From: DASWIG01 sp965371445
Lineage (GTDB): Bacteria > Acidobacteriota > Thermoanaerobaculia > Multivoradales > J023
Length of the DNA stretch: 61,129 nt
NCBI GenBank assembly: GCA_965371445.1
Contig: CBDUYN010000040.1
Location: 1-61,129 of the forward strand
Direction of reading: 5' to 3'
Shown: positions 1 through 7,778 of the stretch, one piece after another
How the letters are laid out: each line of letters starts with the position of its first letter
Numbering within the stretch: the stretch's first letter is position 1
Translations under genes and position numbers: made by a program
Notes under the pieces: generated by a model
Seen by the model: only the letters and a program-made list of their open reading frames with translations
The model's database searches: none
Told to the model about the DNA's origin: nothing

Positions 1-2
1 TC

Positions 3-524
3 AGCGGCTCGCCCTTGGAGATCCTCACGGTCTTGCTCCACAAGACGATCCATGCCTTTCATGCCTTCCGCTGGCGGCAAGACTGCACCTGTGGGAGCTA
101 CCACACCCAGGCGTTTCGCCGGCAGGCGGAACAGGTCGGGTTTCATGTCGACTGGGCAGGTCGGCGCTACGGCTGGGCTCAAACCCGCCCCCGCCCCTCC
201 TTGGAGAACCTCTTCGAGGAGATCGCGTTCTCGGCGCCGGCTTGCGAGCCCGCTGGCGTGCGTCGCCGGCCGAGTTGGCACTGCGGTCAGTTGCGTTTCC
301 CGGACCGTGCGGATCTGGAGAGACGCCTCGGTCGCCGCGCCGGCGGCTCGGATCCTCGTCGACTGGTTCGCAGCCTTCAAGTGCATCGTCGGGGGGATTC
401 CCCGATGGTGCGGCTCAGCGGCCGTTGGCTCGCCGCCTTCGGCTTTGCGGGAGGCGTTCGTCTGAAGGTCGATGCCCGCCCTGGCCGGCTGGTGCTCGAG
501 GCCCGTCCGGAGGCCAGCCGATGA
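3..524 (+). CDS. SprT-like metalloprotease relic with SymE-like tail (5' end cut by window)
   Basis: The frame is open from the window edge, so the true start lies outside. The first 70 residues resemble the C-terminal half of phage/plasmid SprT-like proteins: a helix where HExxH would lie, a CGSYHTQAF segment, then GRRYGWAQT. The expected HExxH reads HKTIH, so the catalytic Glu is missing and zinc protease activity is doubtful. The last 35 residues (MVRLSGRWLAAFGF, then a short beta region) resemble the SymE/AbrB-like fold. The middle is Arg-rich and poorly conserved in appearance. The stop overlaps the next start as ATGA at 521-524, which suggests coupled translation. It could be a decayed gene beside the IS256 element. 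The family call rests on motif memory only. Confidence 0.45.
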   Translation, partial: SGSPLEILTVLLHKTIHAFHAFRWRQDCTCGSYHTQAFRRQAEQVGFHVDWAGRRYGWAQTRPRPSLENLFEEIAFSAPACEPAGVRRRPSWHCGQLRFPDRADLERRLGRRAGGSDPRRLVRSLQVHRRGDSPMVRLSGRWLAAFGFAGGVRLKVDARPGRLVLEARPEASR

Positions 525-883
525 ACGCCCCGGGCGAGAAGAGCCGGATCCGCGGCCGGATCCGCGAGGCGGTGTCGAGTCTGCAGCGCCTGGACGACGA
601 GCTGGCCGAGCTCGCCGAGAGCTTGTCGCTGCCGCTCGACGCCGACGAGATGTGGGAAGCACGGCTCCCGGAGAGCTTCCCGACCCACCTCTGCGCGGCG
701 ATCGACGCGGTGCGCACCGACTGCCTCCAGGACGCGATCGACACCTTGCTCCGAGCGGTTCGCCAGAGCGACGTCTCCCTGCGTCAGCGGTTCTTACGCG
801 CTTCGGAGGTGGGCGGCATATCCTTCCAAAAACAACACGGCAACGACGCCGGAAGGAAGGAGACACCGCCATGCTCAGACTAG
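521..883 (+). CDS. hypothetical 120-aa helical protein
   Basis: The start ATG at 521 overlaps the preceding stop (ATGA), which supports this start over longer readings of the frame. The protein is mostly charged helix (SRIRGRIREAVSSLQRLDDELAEL, shown here in part, is coiled-coil-like) followed by an amphipathic region. I do not recognise a family. The last 13 bases overlap the transposase start at 871, and the C-terminal tail after about residue 100 looks like read-through into the IS leader. The native C-terminus may therefore have been replaced by the insertion. Confidence 0.45.
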   Translation: MNAPGEKSRIRGRIREAVSSLQRLDDELAELAESLSLPLDADEMWEARLPESFPTHLCAAIDAVRTDCLQDAIDTLLRAVRQSDVSLRQRFLRASEVGGISFQKQHGNDAGRKETPPCSD

Positions 884-2212
884 TCGAAAACTCGCCCGAG
901 ATGGAAGCCGGGATCTCGCCGACGTTGGGCGAGATCGCGCGCGAAGGAGCCCGGCGCATGCTGCTCACGGCCTTGGACGAGGAGGTCGCGGCCTACATCG
1001 AGCGTCACCAGGCGCGGGACGAGAAGGGGCACGCCCTCGTGGTGCGCAACGGCAAAGCTCGTGCGCGCAAGGTGACACTGGGCTCGGGGACGCTCGAGAT
1101 CCGCGCACCGCGAGTCGACGACCGCCGACGGAGCCCGGACGGCGAGCGCCAGCGTTTCACCAGCAAGATTCTCCCGCCGTACATGCGGCGTTCGCCGAAG
1201 GTCGCCGAAGTGCTGCCTGTGCTGTACTTACGCGGTCTCTCGACGGGCGATTTCCAGGAAGCCCTGCCGGCGCTTCTCGGAGAAGAGGCCTCCGGGCTTT
1301 CCGCGACGAACATCGCGCGGATGACCGGCGTGTGGCAGGAGGAGTATCAGAGCTTCCAGAAGCGCGACCTGGCCGATCGGGACTACGTCTACGTCTGGGT
1401 CGACGGGGTCCACGTCAACGTGCGCCTGGAGGAGGACCGGCTGTGCCTGTTGGTGATGATCGGCGCGCGTCCGGACGGCACGAAGGAGCTCGTGGCGATC
1501 GAGGACGGCTACCGGGAGAGCCAGGAGAGCTGGAGCGACATGTTGCGCGACCTCTCGCGGCGAGGGATGCAAGCCCCGGTGGTGGCCGTCGGCGACGGCG
1601 CTCTCGGCTTCTGGGCGGCGCTGCGAGAGGTCTGGCCCGAGACCCGAGTGCAGCGGGACTGGTTCCACCGGCTCGGCAACGTGCTGGACAAGCTGCCGAA
1701 GCGACTGCAAGGGAAGGCCAAGGAGGCGCTGCACGAGATCATGTACGCCGACACGCGCGAGGACGCGGAGGAGGCTCTCGCGGCTTTCGTCGAGAAGTAC
1801 GAGGCGAAGCATCCCAAGGCGGTGGCGTCGCTTCTCCACGGTGGCGAGGAGTCGTTGCTGACCTTCTTCGACTTCCCGGCCGAGCACTGGAAGCACCTGC
1901 GCACGAGCAACGTCATCGAGTCGCCGTTCTCAACCGTGCGCCTGCGTCAGCGGGTCACGAAGGGGCCGGGCTCGCGCAGCAAGGGGCTGACGATGACGTT
2001 CAAGCTCCTGGAGATGGCACAGCAGCGATGGCGTCGCCTCAACGGATCGGAGTTGCTGCCCCTCGTCCGCGAGGGAGCGAAATTTGTCAACGGAGCTCGC
2101 GTTGAGCGAGTCCACCAACCCCAGGAGGAGAGGATCGCCGCCTGATCCAGGCATGAGGTTGGCCGATCTCAGGTTCGCGGACCAAAAAAGTGATCCACAA
2201 CTCTTGACAATA
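800..2212 (+). mobile_element. IS256-family insertion sequence (ends not fixed)
   Basis: The element is defined by the intact IS256-type transposase at 871-2145. The right flank, roughly 2180-2212, has a TGATCCACAACTCTTGAC stretch of the kind often found at the right ends of such elements. I could not find a convincing complementary left terminal inverted repeat upstream of 871, nor a target-site duplication. The limits given are approximate and the left end may be missing. Confidence 0.4.
871..2145 (+). CDS. IS256-family (mutator-type) transposase
   Basis: This is a 424-aa DDE transposase of ordinary length for the IS256 family, catalysing cut-and-paste or copy-paste movement of its own element. 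Likely catalytic residues are D178 in YVWVDGVH, D242 in AVGDGALGFW and E350 in TSNVIESPF, followed by the conserved RLRQRVTKG region. The frame is open much further upstream, but ATG 871 is preceded by a strong purine-rich ribosome site (GGAAGGAAGGAG, about 851-862) and gives the normal N-terminus. The frame is intact, so the protein may be active. It sits between a degenerate SprT-like gene and fragments of CHAT and AraC genes, consistent with its having driven rearrangement here. Confidence 0.93.
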   Translation: MLRLVENSPEMEAGISPTLGEIAREGARRMLLTALDEEVAAYIERHQARDEKGHALVVRNGKARARKVTLGSGTLEIRAPRVDDRRRSPDGERQRFTSKILPPYMRRSPKVAEVLPVLYLRGLSTGDFQEALPALLGEEASGLSATNIARMTGVWQEEYQSFQKRDLADRDYVYVWVDGVHVNVRLEEDRLCLLVMIGARPDGTKELVAIEDGYRESQESWSDMLRDLSRRGMQAPVVAVGDGALGFWAALREVWPETRVQRDWFHRLGNVLDKLPKRLQGKAKEALHEIMYADTREDAEEALAAFVEKYEAKHPKAVASLLHGGEESLLTFFDFPAEHWKHLRTSNVIESPFSTVRLRQRVTKGPGSRSKGLTMTFKLLEMAQQRWRRLNGSELLPLVREGAKFVNGARVERVHQPQEERIAA

Positions 2213-2328
2213 CCTCGGAGTGTCTTCCTGAGCGAGGCATAGCCCTACGGCCGTAACCTGCTGCCCGCCGGGAGTTCCTCCTCTGCGAGACAGGCCGACG
2301 TCTTTGCAGATCCGGGCTTACACTCTCC

Positions 2329-2517
2329 TCACTGCCAGTCCCCGAACACCTGGAACGCTACCCAGTAGTAGGGCGACGAGGCGTCCAGCTCCAGCCGCTC
2401 GCCGCTCTCGGACGTCACCTCGATCGGTCCACGGATGAGCTCAATCTGCGCGTCCTTGGGGAGCCCCGAGCGTAGGTGACGGTAGAAGCGGATCATGAGC
2501 TCGAAGGTCGACGTCCT
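2329..2517 (-). pseudogene. C-terminal remnant of a CHAT-domain protein (copy 1)
   Basis: Read on the minus strand, the bases from about 2517 to the TGA at 2329-2331 translate to the last 60 or so residues of a CHAT-family protein. It begins with a helix (MIRFYRHLRSGLPKDAQ) and ends LDASSPYYWVAFQVFGDWQ, the usual CHAT C-terminus. There is no start and no catalytic His/Cys region, so this is a 5'-deleted fragment. It is close in sequence to a second remnant at 3669-3791, which ends LDASAPYYWAAFQVYGDWQ. Upstream (higher coordinates) it abuts an AraC-like fragment on the other strand. Confidence 0.7.
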
Positions 2518-2528
2518 GCGCCGGCACC

Positions 2529-2790
2529 TTGCTGGTTGCCTTCACTTTCTCCGCGATCCGCGGCGCGCTGCTCTCGGCCACTGACGGTAAACGGCATAAG
2601 TACCAGGGCTCGGGTCTGACGCCGGAGCGGGCGGAGCAAGCCTTGAGGCAGCTCTTGGCGCACATGGACGAGGCTCGGCCTTTTCTGCATGGCGAGCTGA
2701 CCCTGGGGAGCTGGCGGCCGGGCTGGAGCTGTCGAAGACCCTCGGCCGTCATCGAGGACACGCCGATGGGCGACGCGGACCCGCCGCCGC
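2529..2790 (+). pseudogene. decayed AraC-type regulator fragment
   Basis: The plus-strand translation contains KYQGSGLTPERAEQALRQLL, then a helix with MDEARPFLHGELTLG. This is the typical linker and start of the HTH of membrane-anchored AraC-family regulators. After ELTLG the reading must shift (+1) to recover ELAAGLELS, and shift again for SAVIEDT, so the HTH is broken by at least two frameshifts. No intact N-terminal membrane domain or C-terminal second HTH is present. It is a gene remnant between two other remnants. The assignment is by pattern recognition of the linker plus HTH helix 1. Confidence 0.5.
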
Positions 2791-2921
2791 CTTGGGGACG
2801 GGTACAGAGGAGGCGCCCATGAGCGACGCAGGCCCCGCGAGACATGCTGCGCGCGCCGCGACCGCGCGCTGGGAGGATCGGTGGCTGGTGCTTACCCTTG
2901 TCATCCCAGAGGCGCATGCAT

Positions 2922-3497
2922 CTACTCGAATGTCTTCAAGAACTGAGAGCAAGTCAAGCCCACGGCACGCGGCACCAGCTGTCTGTCGGCAGCGCCATAG
3001 CCTTCCGCGGCGCTTTCGAGCACGTCATCGCCGCGCGATGCCGCAACGGCTCCGTTCAAGATGGCCACGAACCCCTTGTACGCATTGGTCAACGTCTCCG
3101 CATTGCGGCACTTATGCACCCGATCTCTGACGTCCTGGTTCAAATACCAATACTCATATTCTCTTCCACCGTTAGAATAAACATACGTGAACCTGCCATG
3201 CTTCTTGCCGTCGATCCACCGCCCGATTCGGCGATCGGCCTGTGACCATTTTTGTTTGTCGACGAGATAGTACACGCCCTGCCCGTGCCTCTTCCCGTTC
3301 CGCCAGTAGCCGTCGAAGATGTCGTCATCGGGAAACACGTAGACACCTGGACCGTTCACGCAGTCACCTTTGACACACCCGGTCGTCGATCGATCATAGG
3401 GATATCCGTCACGGTTCTTTTTCTTCCGCTTGCGGGCAAACGACGTGTCGGCCAGAAGGATGCAGATCAGCAGTAACAGAATGGCTTTCGTTCTCAT
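2922..3497 (-). CDS. secreted MORN-repeat protein
   Basis: This 191-aa protein starts at ATG 3497, preceded by AAGGAGA with good spacing. A 22-residue upstream extension in the same frame lacks such a site. It has a clear signal peptide (MRTKAILLLLICILLADTSFA), a basic stretch, then two or three MORN-like repeats around residues 45-115: GPGVYVFPDDDIFDGYW, GKRHGQGVYYL and DGKKHGRFTYVY. The C-terminal 70 residues are helical with two Cys. MORN repeats commonly mediate protein or lipid contacts, and here probably act outside the cytoplasm. Base composition is visibly lower in GC than its neighbours, suggesting a separate origin. It is flanked on both sides by CHAT-gene remnants. Confidence 0.75.
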   Translation of the reverse strand: MRTKAILLLLICILLADTSFARKRKKKNRDGYPYDRSTTGCVKGDCVNGPGVYVFPDDDIFDGYWRNGKRHGQGVYYLVDKQKWSQADRRIGRWIDGKKHGRFTYVYSNGGREYEYWYLNQDVRDRVHKCRNAETLTNAYKGFVAILNGAVAASRGDDVLESAAEGYGAADRQLVPRAVGLTCSQFLKTFE

Positions 3498-3668
3498 GGT
3501 TTCTCCTTGTCGGTATGGATGGTTGCGGTCTAGGCGACTGATGAAAGACCTGGAGGCCTTCACTAGGTAAACGCGAGAGAGAGGCTCTCAAGGTCATCGG
3601 GATCAAGATTTCTTGGTGCCAGCGCCTAGCCGCGTCACCATCTCTGCTTCTCGCTGGTCCGGCGGCGC

Positions 3669-3791
3669 TCACTGCCAGTCGCCGTACACCTGAAAGGCCG
3701 CCCAGTAGTAGGGCGCAGAGGCATCCAACTCCAGCCGCTCGCCATTCCCGACGTACTGGATGCCCAGATCAGGCCGATCAGGCCCTCGCCC
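3669..3791 (-). pseudogene. C-terminal remnant of a CHAT-domain protein (copy 2)
   Basis: The final 40 codons on the minus strand read GIQYVGNGERLE and then LDASAPYYWAAFQVYGDWQ before TGA 3669-3671. This is homologous to the remnant at 2329-2517 and to the C-termini of intact CHAT proteins. The open frame continues to 4013, but residues further upstream look like antisense or random sequence and overlap the start of the intact TPR-CHAT gene on the other strand. I treat only the C-terminal piece as real. Two near-identical CHAT tails on either side of the MORN gene point to a past tandem arrangement of CHAT genes that was later deleted. Confidence 0.6.
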
Positions 3792-3939
3792 CCAACTCCT
3801 GGCCCAGGCCCGATCCGAGAGCTGATGACGCTGGCGCGATCCGGAGTCGGTCGAAGAGACCTCCAGCCGCTCTTGTAGACGGGGGTGCAGAGCAGGTAGG
3901 CTGCCGGGAGACAGATGTCGATGAACGAGAGATGACCCG

Positions 3940-6900
3940 ATGCAAGGTGATTTAGCGCGTTTCAAGATAGGGGCCTCTGCGACGGATTCACGGCCCTGGA
4001 GAGCCTCCTGCACGGTACAGGGTGCGGTTCTGGGGCTTGGTTTTGGGCTCCTCGTCTTGGGAAGCTACGTCCAGGCGTCAGCCCGCGAGGAAACGCCCGA
4101 TGGCCAGCGTCAGACAAGGGAGGCGACTATGGAGATACCTGATCCCGACGGCACCGCGACTCTCCAGGGCGGAGCGTCGCACAACCGCGACCTCGACCTC
4201 GCGGAGGGCGAGTTCCTGCGCCTCCTTGTCCGGCAGCATGGCCTCGACGTCGTGCTACGGCTTCTCGACCCAGACGGCGAGACGATGATTGAGGTCGACA
4301 GCCCGTCCGGACCTCGGGGCCTGGAAGAGCTCGTCGTGATCGCGACCCGGCCCGGACGCTATCGGCTCATGGTGGAAGCCCCCGCCAACGCCGAGCCGGG
4401 TGAGTACTCGGTGGTGGCGCTCGACCGACGTCTGGCCACGACTGCGGATCGCCGCTGGATCGATGCGGATGAAGCTTATCGCGGGGGCCGCAAGTCGTTG
4501 AAGGCGAGAGAGTACACCACCGCTCGCGATGCCTTCCGGTCGACCCTGCCCGTCTGGCAGGACCTTGCGCTGGGCCACCGCGAGGCCGCGACCTATGAGC
4601 AACTGGGAAAGGCCCTCGTACGTTCCGATGGCCCCGCCGCCGCTCTCGACGCGTACGAGCGTGCGGTTTCCTGGTTCCGGATCCTCGACGAACAGCGTCA
4701 GCTCGCCAACAACCTTCAGAAGGCCGCCACGTACGATCTCCAGCTAGGGCACACGGCGCGGGCCATCGCTCGGCTCCAGGAAGCCTTGCCGATTTTCAAG
4801 GACCAGAACCACCGGCGGGGGATAAGCCTTAGCCTCTCCCGCCTCGGGTTCGCCTATCTGATCTATGGACGCCCTCGGGAAGCCCTCGATCATCTCAGGC
4901 AAGGCCTGGCAATTGCCGAGGATCTCGGACGCGCCAGCCTGCGGGCGTCACTGCTCACCGACATGGGAAAAGCGTTGTTGACGCTTCACCGGTCTCAGGA
5001 AGCTCTGGAGCGCTATTCTCAGGCCGCCGAGCTCTACCGCCAAACGGAGAGTTCAACAGGCCTGGAGGTTGCCCTGATCGGCATCGCCAACGCCGCCGTC
5101 CAGTTGGGAGATCCGGATCGCGCCGAGAAAGAGCTTGCAAAAGCGATGGACGCGCTGGGGGCGGAAGGCTTGCCGCGGATCCACGCCGCGCTGCTCATCG
5201 CCCGCAGCCACGTCCACCGCCTTCGAGAGGAGCTGGACGAAGCCCGAAGCGTCCTCGAGCAGGCACAGACCGTGGCGGAGGAGGCCGAAGATCCGCAAAT
5301 TGAAGCCGAAGTCCTCCTCAATCGCGGCTATCTTGAGGTCAAGATCGGGTCACCGCAGCGCGGGCTTGGATTCCACGACCGTGCGTTCGAGCTCTATGAG
5401 AACGCTGGACAGGCCATTGGCATGGCTTCAAGCCGAGCCCGCGCCGCCGAGGCCCTCCTCGCCCTGGATCGACCCGAGGCAGCTTGGGAACGCCTGGAAC
5501 CAGCCCTCAAGGAAGTCGAGCGTTTCAGGGCGGCCACTTTGCGGCGCGATCATCGCCTGTCGTTTTTCGGTTCGTTCCGGCAGGACTACTTCGAGCTGGC
5601 ACGCGGGATCTTGCTCCGCCTCCATACAGCGGACCCCGAAGCTGGGTACGATCGCAAGGCCTTCGACATCGACGAGCGGCGCCGGGCTCGAGAGTTGCTT
5701 GACAGCCTCGCCTTCCGGGGCGCCGAGCCTGACATTGAGGCTGCCGAGCTGCGAGACCGCGAGCGCCACCTCGTGCAGGAGCTTCGCGACGCTGCCGGAG
5801 GATCGTCGCGCGACGTCAGCCGCGAGACAAGTCGGGTGATCGGCGAGCTCCATCGGCTGTGGGCTCAAACACATCCTGTGCCCTTGGTCGAAAGCTCGCC
5901 GGTGACCGACCTTGACCACGTCCAGCAAGAGCTGCTCGATGACGCCACTTTGCTGTTGGTCTACAGCATGGGAAAAGAAGGGAGCGTCGTTTGGAGTGTG
6001 ACCCGCGACAAGCTGCGGCACAGTTTTTTGCAAGATCGCGAATCCGTCGAATCCCTGGTCCGACGCTTCAACGACCTCCTGGTCAGGTGGTCCAGACACA
6101 GGGAAGATGAACGCCGCGAGCTCGGCCAGGAGCTTTCCCGCATCCTGCTGGCGCCGGTGGCCGACCTGCTTGCCAACCGCCGAGTGGTGATCGTTGCCGA
6201 CGGCGAGCTTCAGACCCTTCCCTTCGCGACCCTGCCTGAGCCAGGGACAGATGGCGACGAGACCTTTCTTGTGCGCCGTCACGAGATCGTCTTCCTGCCT
6301 TCGATCTCCACTCTGGTTCAGTTGCGCCGGCTAGCTCGCGAGCGTCCGGACGGACGGCGCTTCGCCGTATTCGCCGATCCGGTCTTCGAGGCTGATGATC
6401 CGCGCGTCTCCAAGCCTGGCGACACGCAGGGGGCAGTGGAGGCAGAGAGGTCGCAGGCCCTCGGCCGTTCGGCAGAGGATCTGAGCCTCGCGTTCCCCCC
6501 GGTCCGGTTGCCGGCCAGCGGTGACGAAGGCCGGAGGATCCTCGAATTGGCCGGCGGCAACGAGAACTTGCTGGCGCTCGGCTTTGCGGCCAGCCTCGAG
6601 ACTTTCCACCGAACCGATTGGGAGCGTTTCGCCGTCCTCCACATCGCCACCCATGCCTGGATGCATCCGCAGCCGGAGCTTTCGGGCCTGCTGCTGTCGC
6701 TGGTGGACGAGCAGGGTGAGCCCCAGGAAGGCTTCCTCCCCGCTGTCGAGGTCTCCCGGCTTCATCTGCCGCTCGACTTGGTGGTGTTGAGCGCCTGTGA
6801 GACCGGCGTCGGAACGGCGCTGCGCGGCGAGGGCGTCCTGGGGCTGGCCTGGGCCTTTCTCGACGCCGGCGCGGCGCGGGTGGTCTCGAGCCTGTGGAAA

Positions 6901-7071
6901 GTCAGCGACGAACGCACGGCAGAGCTCATGACGGCGCTCTACGAAGAGTATCTGCAACATGGGCTCTCCCCGGCCGCGGCCCTGCGTCAGGCGCAGCTGA
7001 CGATGTCCGAGCAACCGGGAGCGATGCCCGTTGACTGGGCCGGTTTTATGATCCAGGGAGATTGGCGGTAA
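3940..7071 (+). CDS. TPR-CHAT domain protein with N-terminal membrane segment
   Basis: This 1043-aa protein has a hydrophobic segment at about residues 30-47 (signal anchor or signal peptide). A PPC-like beta domain follows at about 65-165 (LLDPDGETMIEV ... RPGRYRLMVEA). An array of TPR repeats fills roughly 175-540, then a helical linker, then a C-terminal CHAT (caspase-HetF) domain at about 690-1043. The CHAT catalytic pair is visible: H905 in HIATHA and C953 in LSACETG, with the typical LAWAFLDAGAARVVSSLWKV helix and VDWAGFMIQGDWR end. The predicted role is a cysteine endopeptidase regulated by TPR-mediated partner binding, with the N-terminus at or across the membrane. It is followed closely by a small charged protein and a caspase-like gene. 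The start at ATG 3940 is uncertain; ATG 4129 is an alternative that would remove the membrane segment. Confidence 0.88.
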   Translation: MQGDLARFKIGASATDSRPWRASCTVQGAVLGLGFGLLVLGSYVQASAREETPDGQRQTREATMEIPDPDGTATLQGGASHNRDLDLAEGEFLRLLVRQHGLDVVLRLLDPDGETMIEVDSPSGPRGLEELVVIATRPGRYRLMVEAPANAEPGEYSVVALDRRLATTADRRWIDADEAYRGGRKSLKAREYTTARDAFRSTLPVWQDLALGHREAATYEQLGKALVRSDGPAAALDAYERAVSWFRILDEQRQLANNLQKAATYDLQLGHTARAIARLQEALPIFKDQNHRRGISLSLSRLGFAYLIYGRPREALDHLRQGLAIAEDLGRASLRASLLTDMGKALLTLHRSQEALERYSQAAELYRQTESSTGLEVALIGIANAAVQLGDPDRAEKELAKAMDALGAEGLPRIHAALLIARSHVHRLREELDEARSVLEQAQTVAEEAEDPQIEAEVLLNRGYLEVKIGSPQRGLGFHDRAFELYENAGQAIGMASSRARAAEALLALDRPEAAWERLEPALKEVERFRAATLRRDHRLSFFGSFRQDYFELARGILLRLHTADPEAGYDRKAFDIDERRRARELLDSLAFRGAEPDIEAAELRDRERHLVQELRDAAGGSSRDVSRETSRVIGELHRLWAQTHPVPLVESSPVTDLDHVQQELLDDATLLLVYSMGKEGSVVWSVTRDKLRHSFLQDRESVESLVRRFNDLLVRWSRHREDERRELGQELSRILLAPVADLLANRRVVIVADGELQTLPFATLPEPGTDGDETFLVRRHEIVFLPSISTLVQLRRLARERPDGRRFAVFADPVFEADDPRVSKPGDTQGAVEAERSQALGRSAEDLSLAFPPVRLPASGDEGRRILELAGGNENLLALGFAASLETFHRTDWERFAVLHIATHAWMHPQPELSGLLLSLVDEQGEPQEGFLPAVEVSRLHLPLDLVVLSACETGVGTALRGEGVLGLAWAFLDAGAARVVSSLWKVSDERTAELMTALYEEYLQHGLSPAAALRQAQLTMSEQPGAMPVDWAGFMIQGDWR

Positions 7072-7113
7072 ACGAACGTGATCCCATACTTGAAGGAAAC
7101 TGAGGAAAATCCG

Positions 7114-7338
7114 ATGTCCGAAAAATCAAAGAAGCCTCTCGGTTACGACCCGATCGAAGAAGACGATCTGGCCGAGGAGCCCGCGTCGTCGTCGCACACC
7201 GATTTGCCCGATCCGGACGACGACGGACAGGCGGAGCGCGAGGATCCGGAGCTTCGTGAACGCAAAAAACGGGCCCGCGATCGAGCTCGGCATCGCGATG
7301 CCGAGCTCGATCGTCCCGACGAGAACAGCTCAGCATGA
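7114..7338 (+). CDS. small highly charged protein (74 aa)
   Basis: ATG 7114 follows a GAGGAAAA ribosome site; the longer reading from GTG 7078 lacks one. The sequence is acidic in the first half (EEDDLAEEP) and strongly basic then mixed in the second (ERKKRARDRARHRDAEL), so it is probably disordered with a C-terminal helix. No family is recognised. It lies 42 bp after the TPR-CHAT gene, and its stop overlaps the next start as ATGA (7335-7338), so it is co-translated with the caspase-like gene. That context suggests an adaptor or substrate for the proteases, which is inference only. Confidence 0.6.
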   Translation: MSEKSKKPLGYDPIEEDDLAEEPASSSHTDLPDPDDDGQAEREDPELRERKKRARDRARHRDAELDRPDENSSA

Positions 7339-7778
7339 CGGAGGAGGCATCGATTCATTCCTTCGCCAAAGCCTTGCGCGACGTAGAACGGCTCGCCGAT
7401 GGTGTGCGGCTGTGCCTCGATTATGAGAACGCGATCCAGCGCCAACGTCAGCGGAAACGTCGGGAGTTGCCGAGCGGGCTCGATCCCTATGATCTCGCCC
7501 AGACCGGCTGGGGGGCGCTCGTCGCTCCCGAAGAGAAGAACCGAGGTGCCGAAGACCATCTCTCTCTCCTGTTCGACATGCGCCGCGATCAGGCGGGTAG
7601 CCTGTTCCGGAAGGAGCCCTATCCGAAGCAGCGGGGGCGCACGTTTCTCTGGGACAAACACGGCGAGGCTCCCGGGACGATCGACCCTCGGCTCTGCCGT
7701 ATTACCTGTTGCTCGTCGGCAGTCCCGAGCAGATCCCTTTTGAGTTCCAGTACGAGCTCGCTGTCAATCACGCTGTAG
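7335..7778 (+). CDS. N-terminal part of frameshifted caspase-like protein
   Basis: ATG 7335 overlaps the previous stop (ATGA). About 120 residues are plausible protein (SFAKALRDVERLADGVRLCL, then a GWGALV segment and FLWDKHGEAPGTIDPRL). From about 7695 this frame turns into Cys/Ser-rich nonsense. The continuation PYYLLLVGSPEQIPFEF instead appears in the frame of the next entry, starting with codon 7697. The natural product is therefore one protein spanning 7335-9742 with a shift of one base (or two extra bases) near 7695. No slippery heptamer is evident, so an assembly error or a real inactivating frameshift is more likely than programmed frameshifting. Confidence 0.65.
   Translation: MTEEASIHSFAKALRDVERLADGVRLCLDYENAIQRQRQRKRRELPSGLDPYDLAQTGWGALVAPEEKNRGAEDHLSLLFDMRRDQAGSLFRKEPYPKQRGRTFLWDKHGEAPGTIDPRLCRITCCSSAVPSRSLLSSSTSSLSITL

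Noticed and set aside
800..2212. Terminal inverted repeats and target duplication of the IS256 element
   Set aside because: Only a five-base match (GAGGT) was found between left and right flanks, which is not enough.
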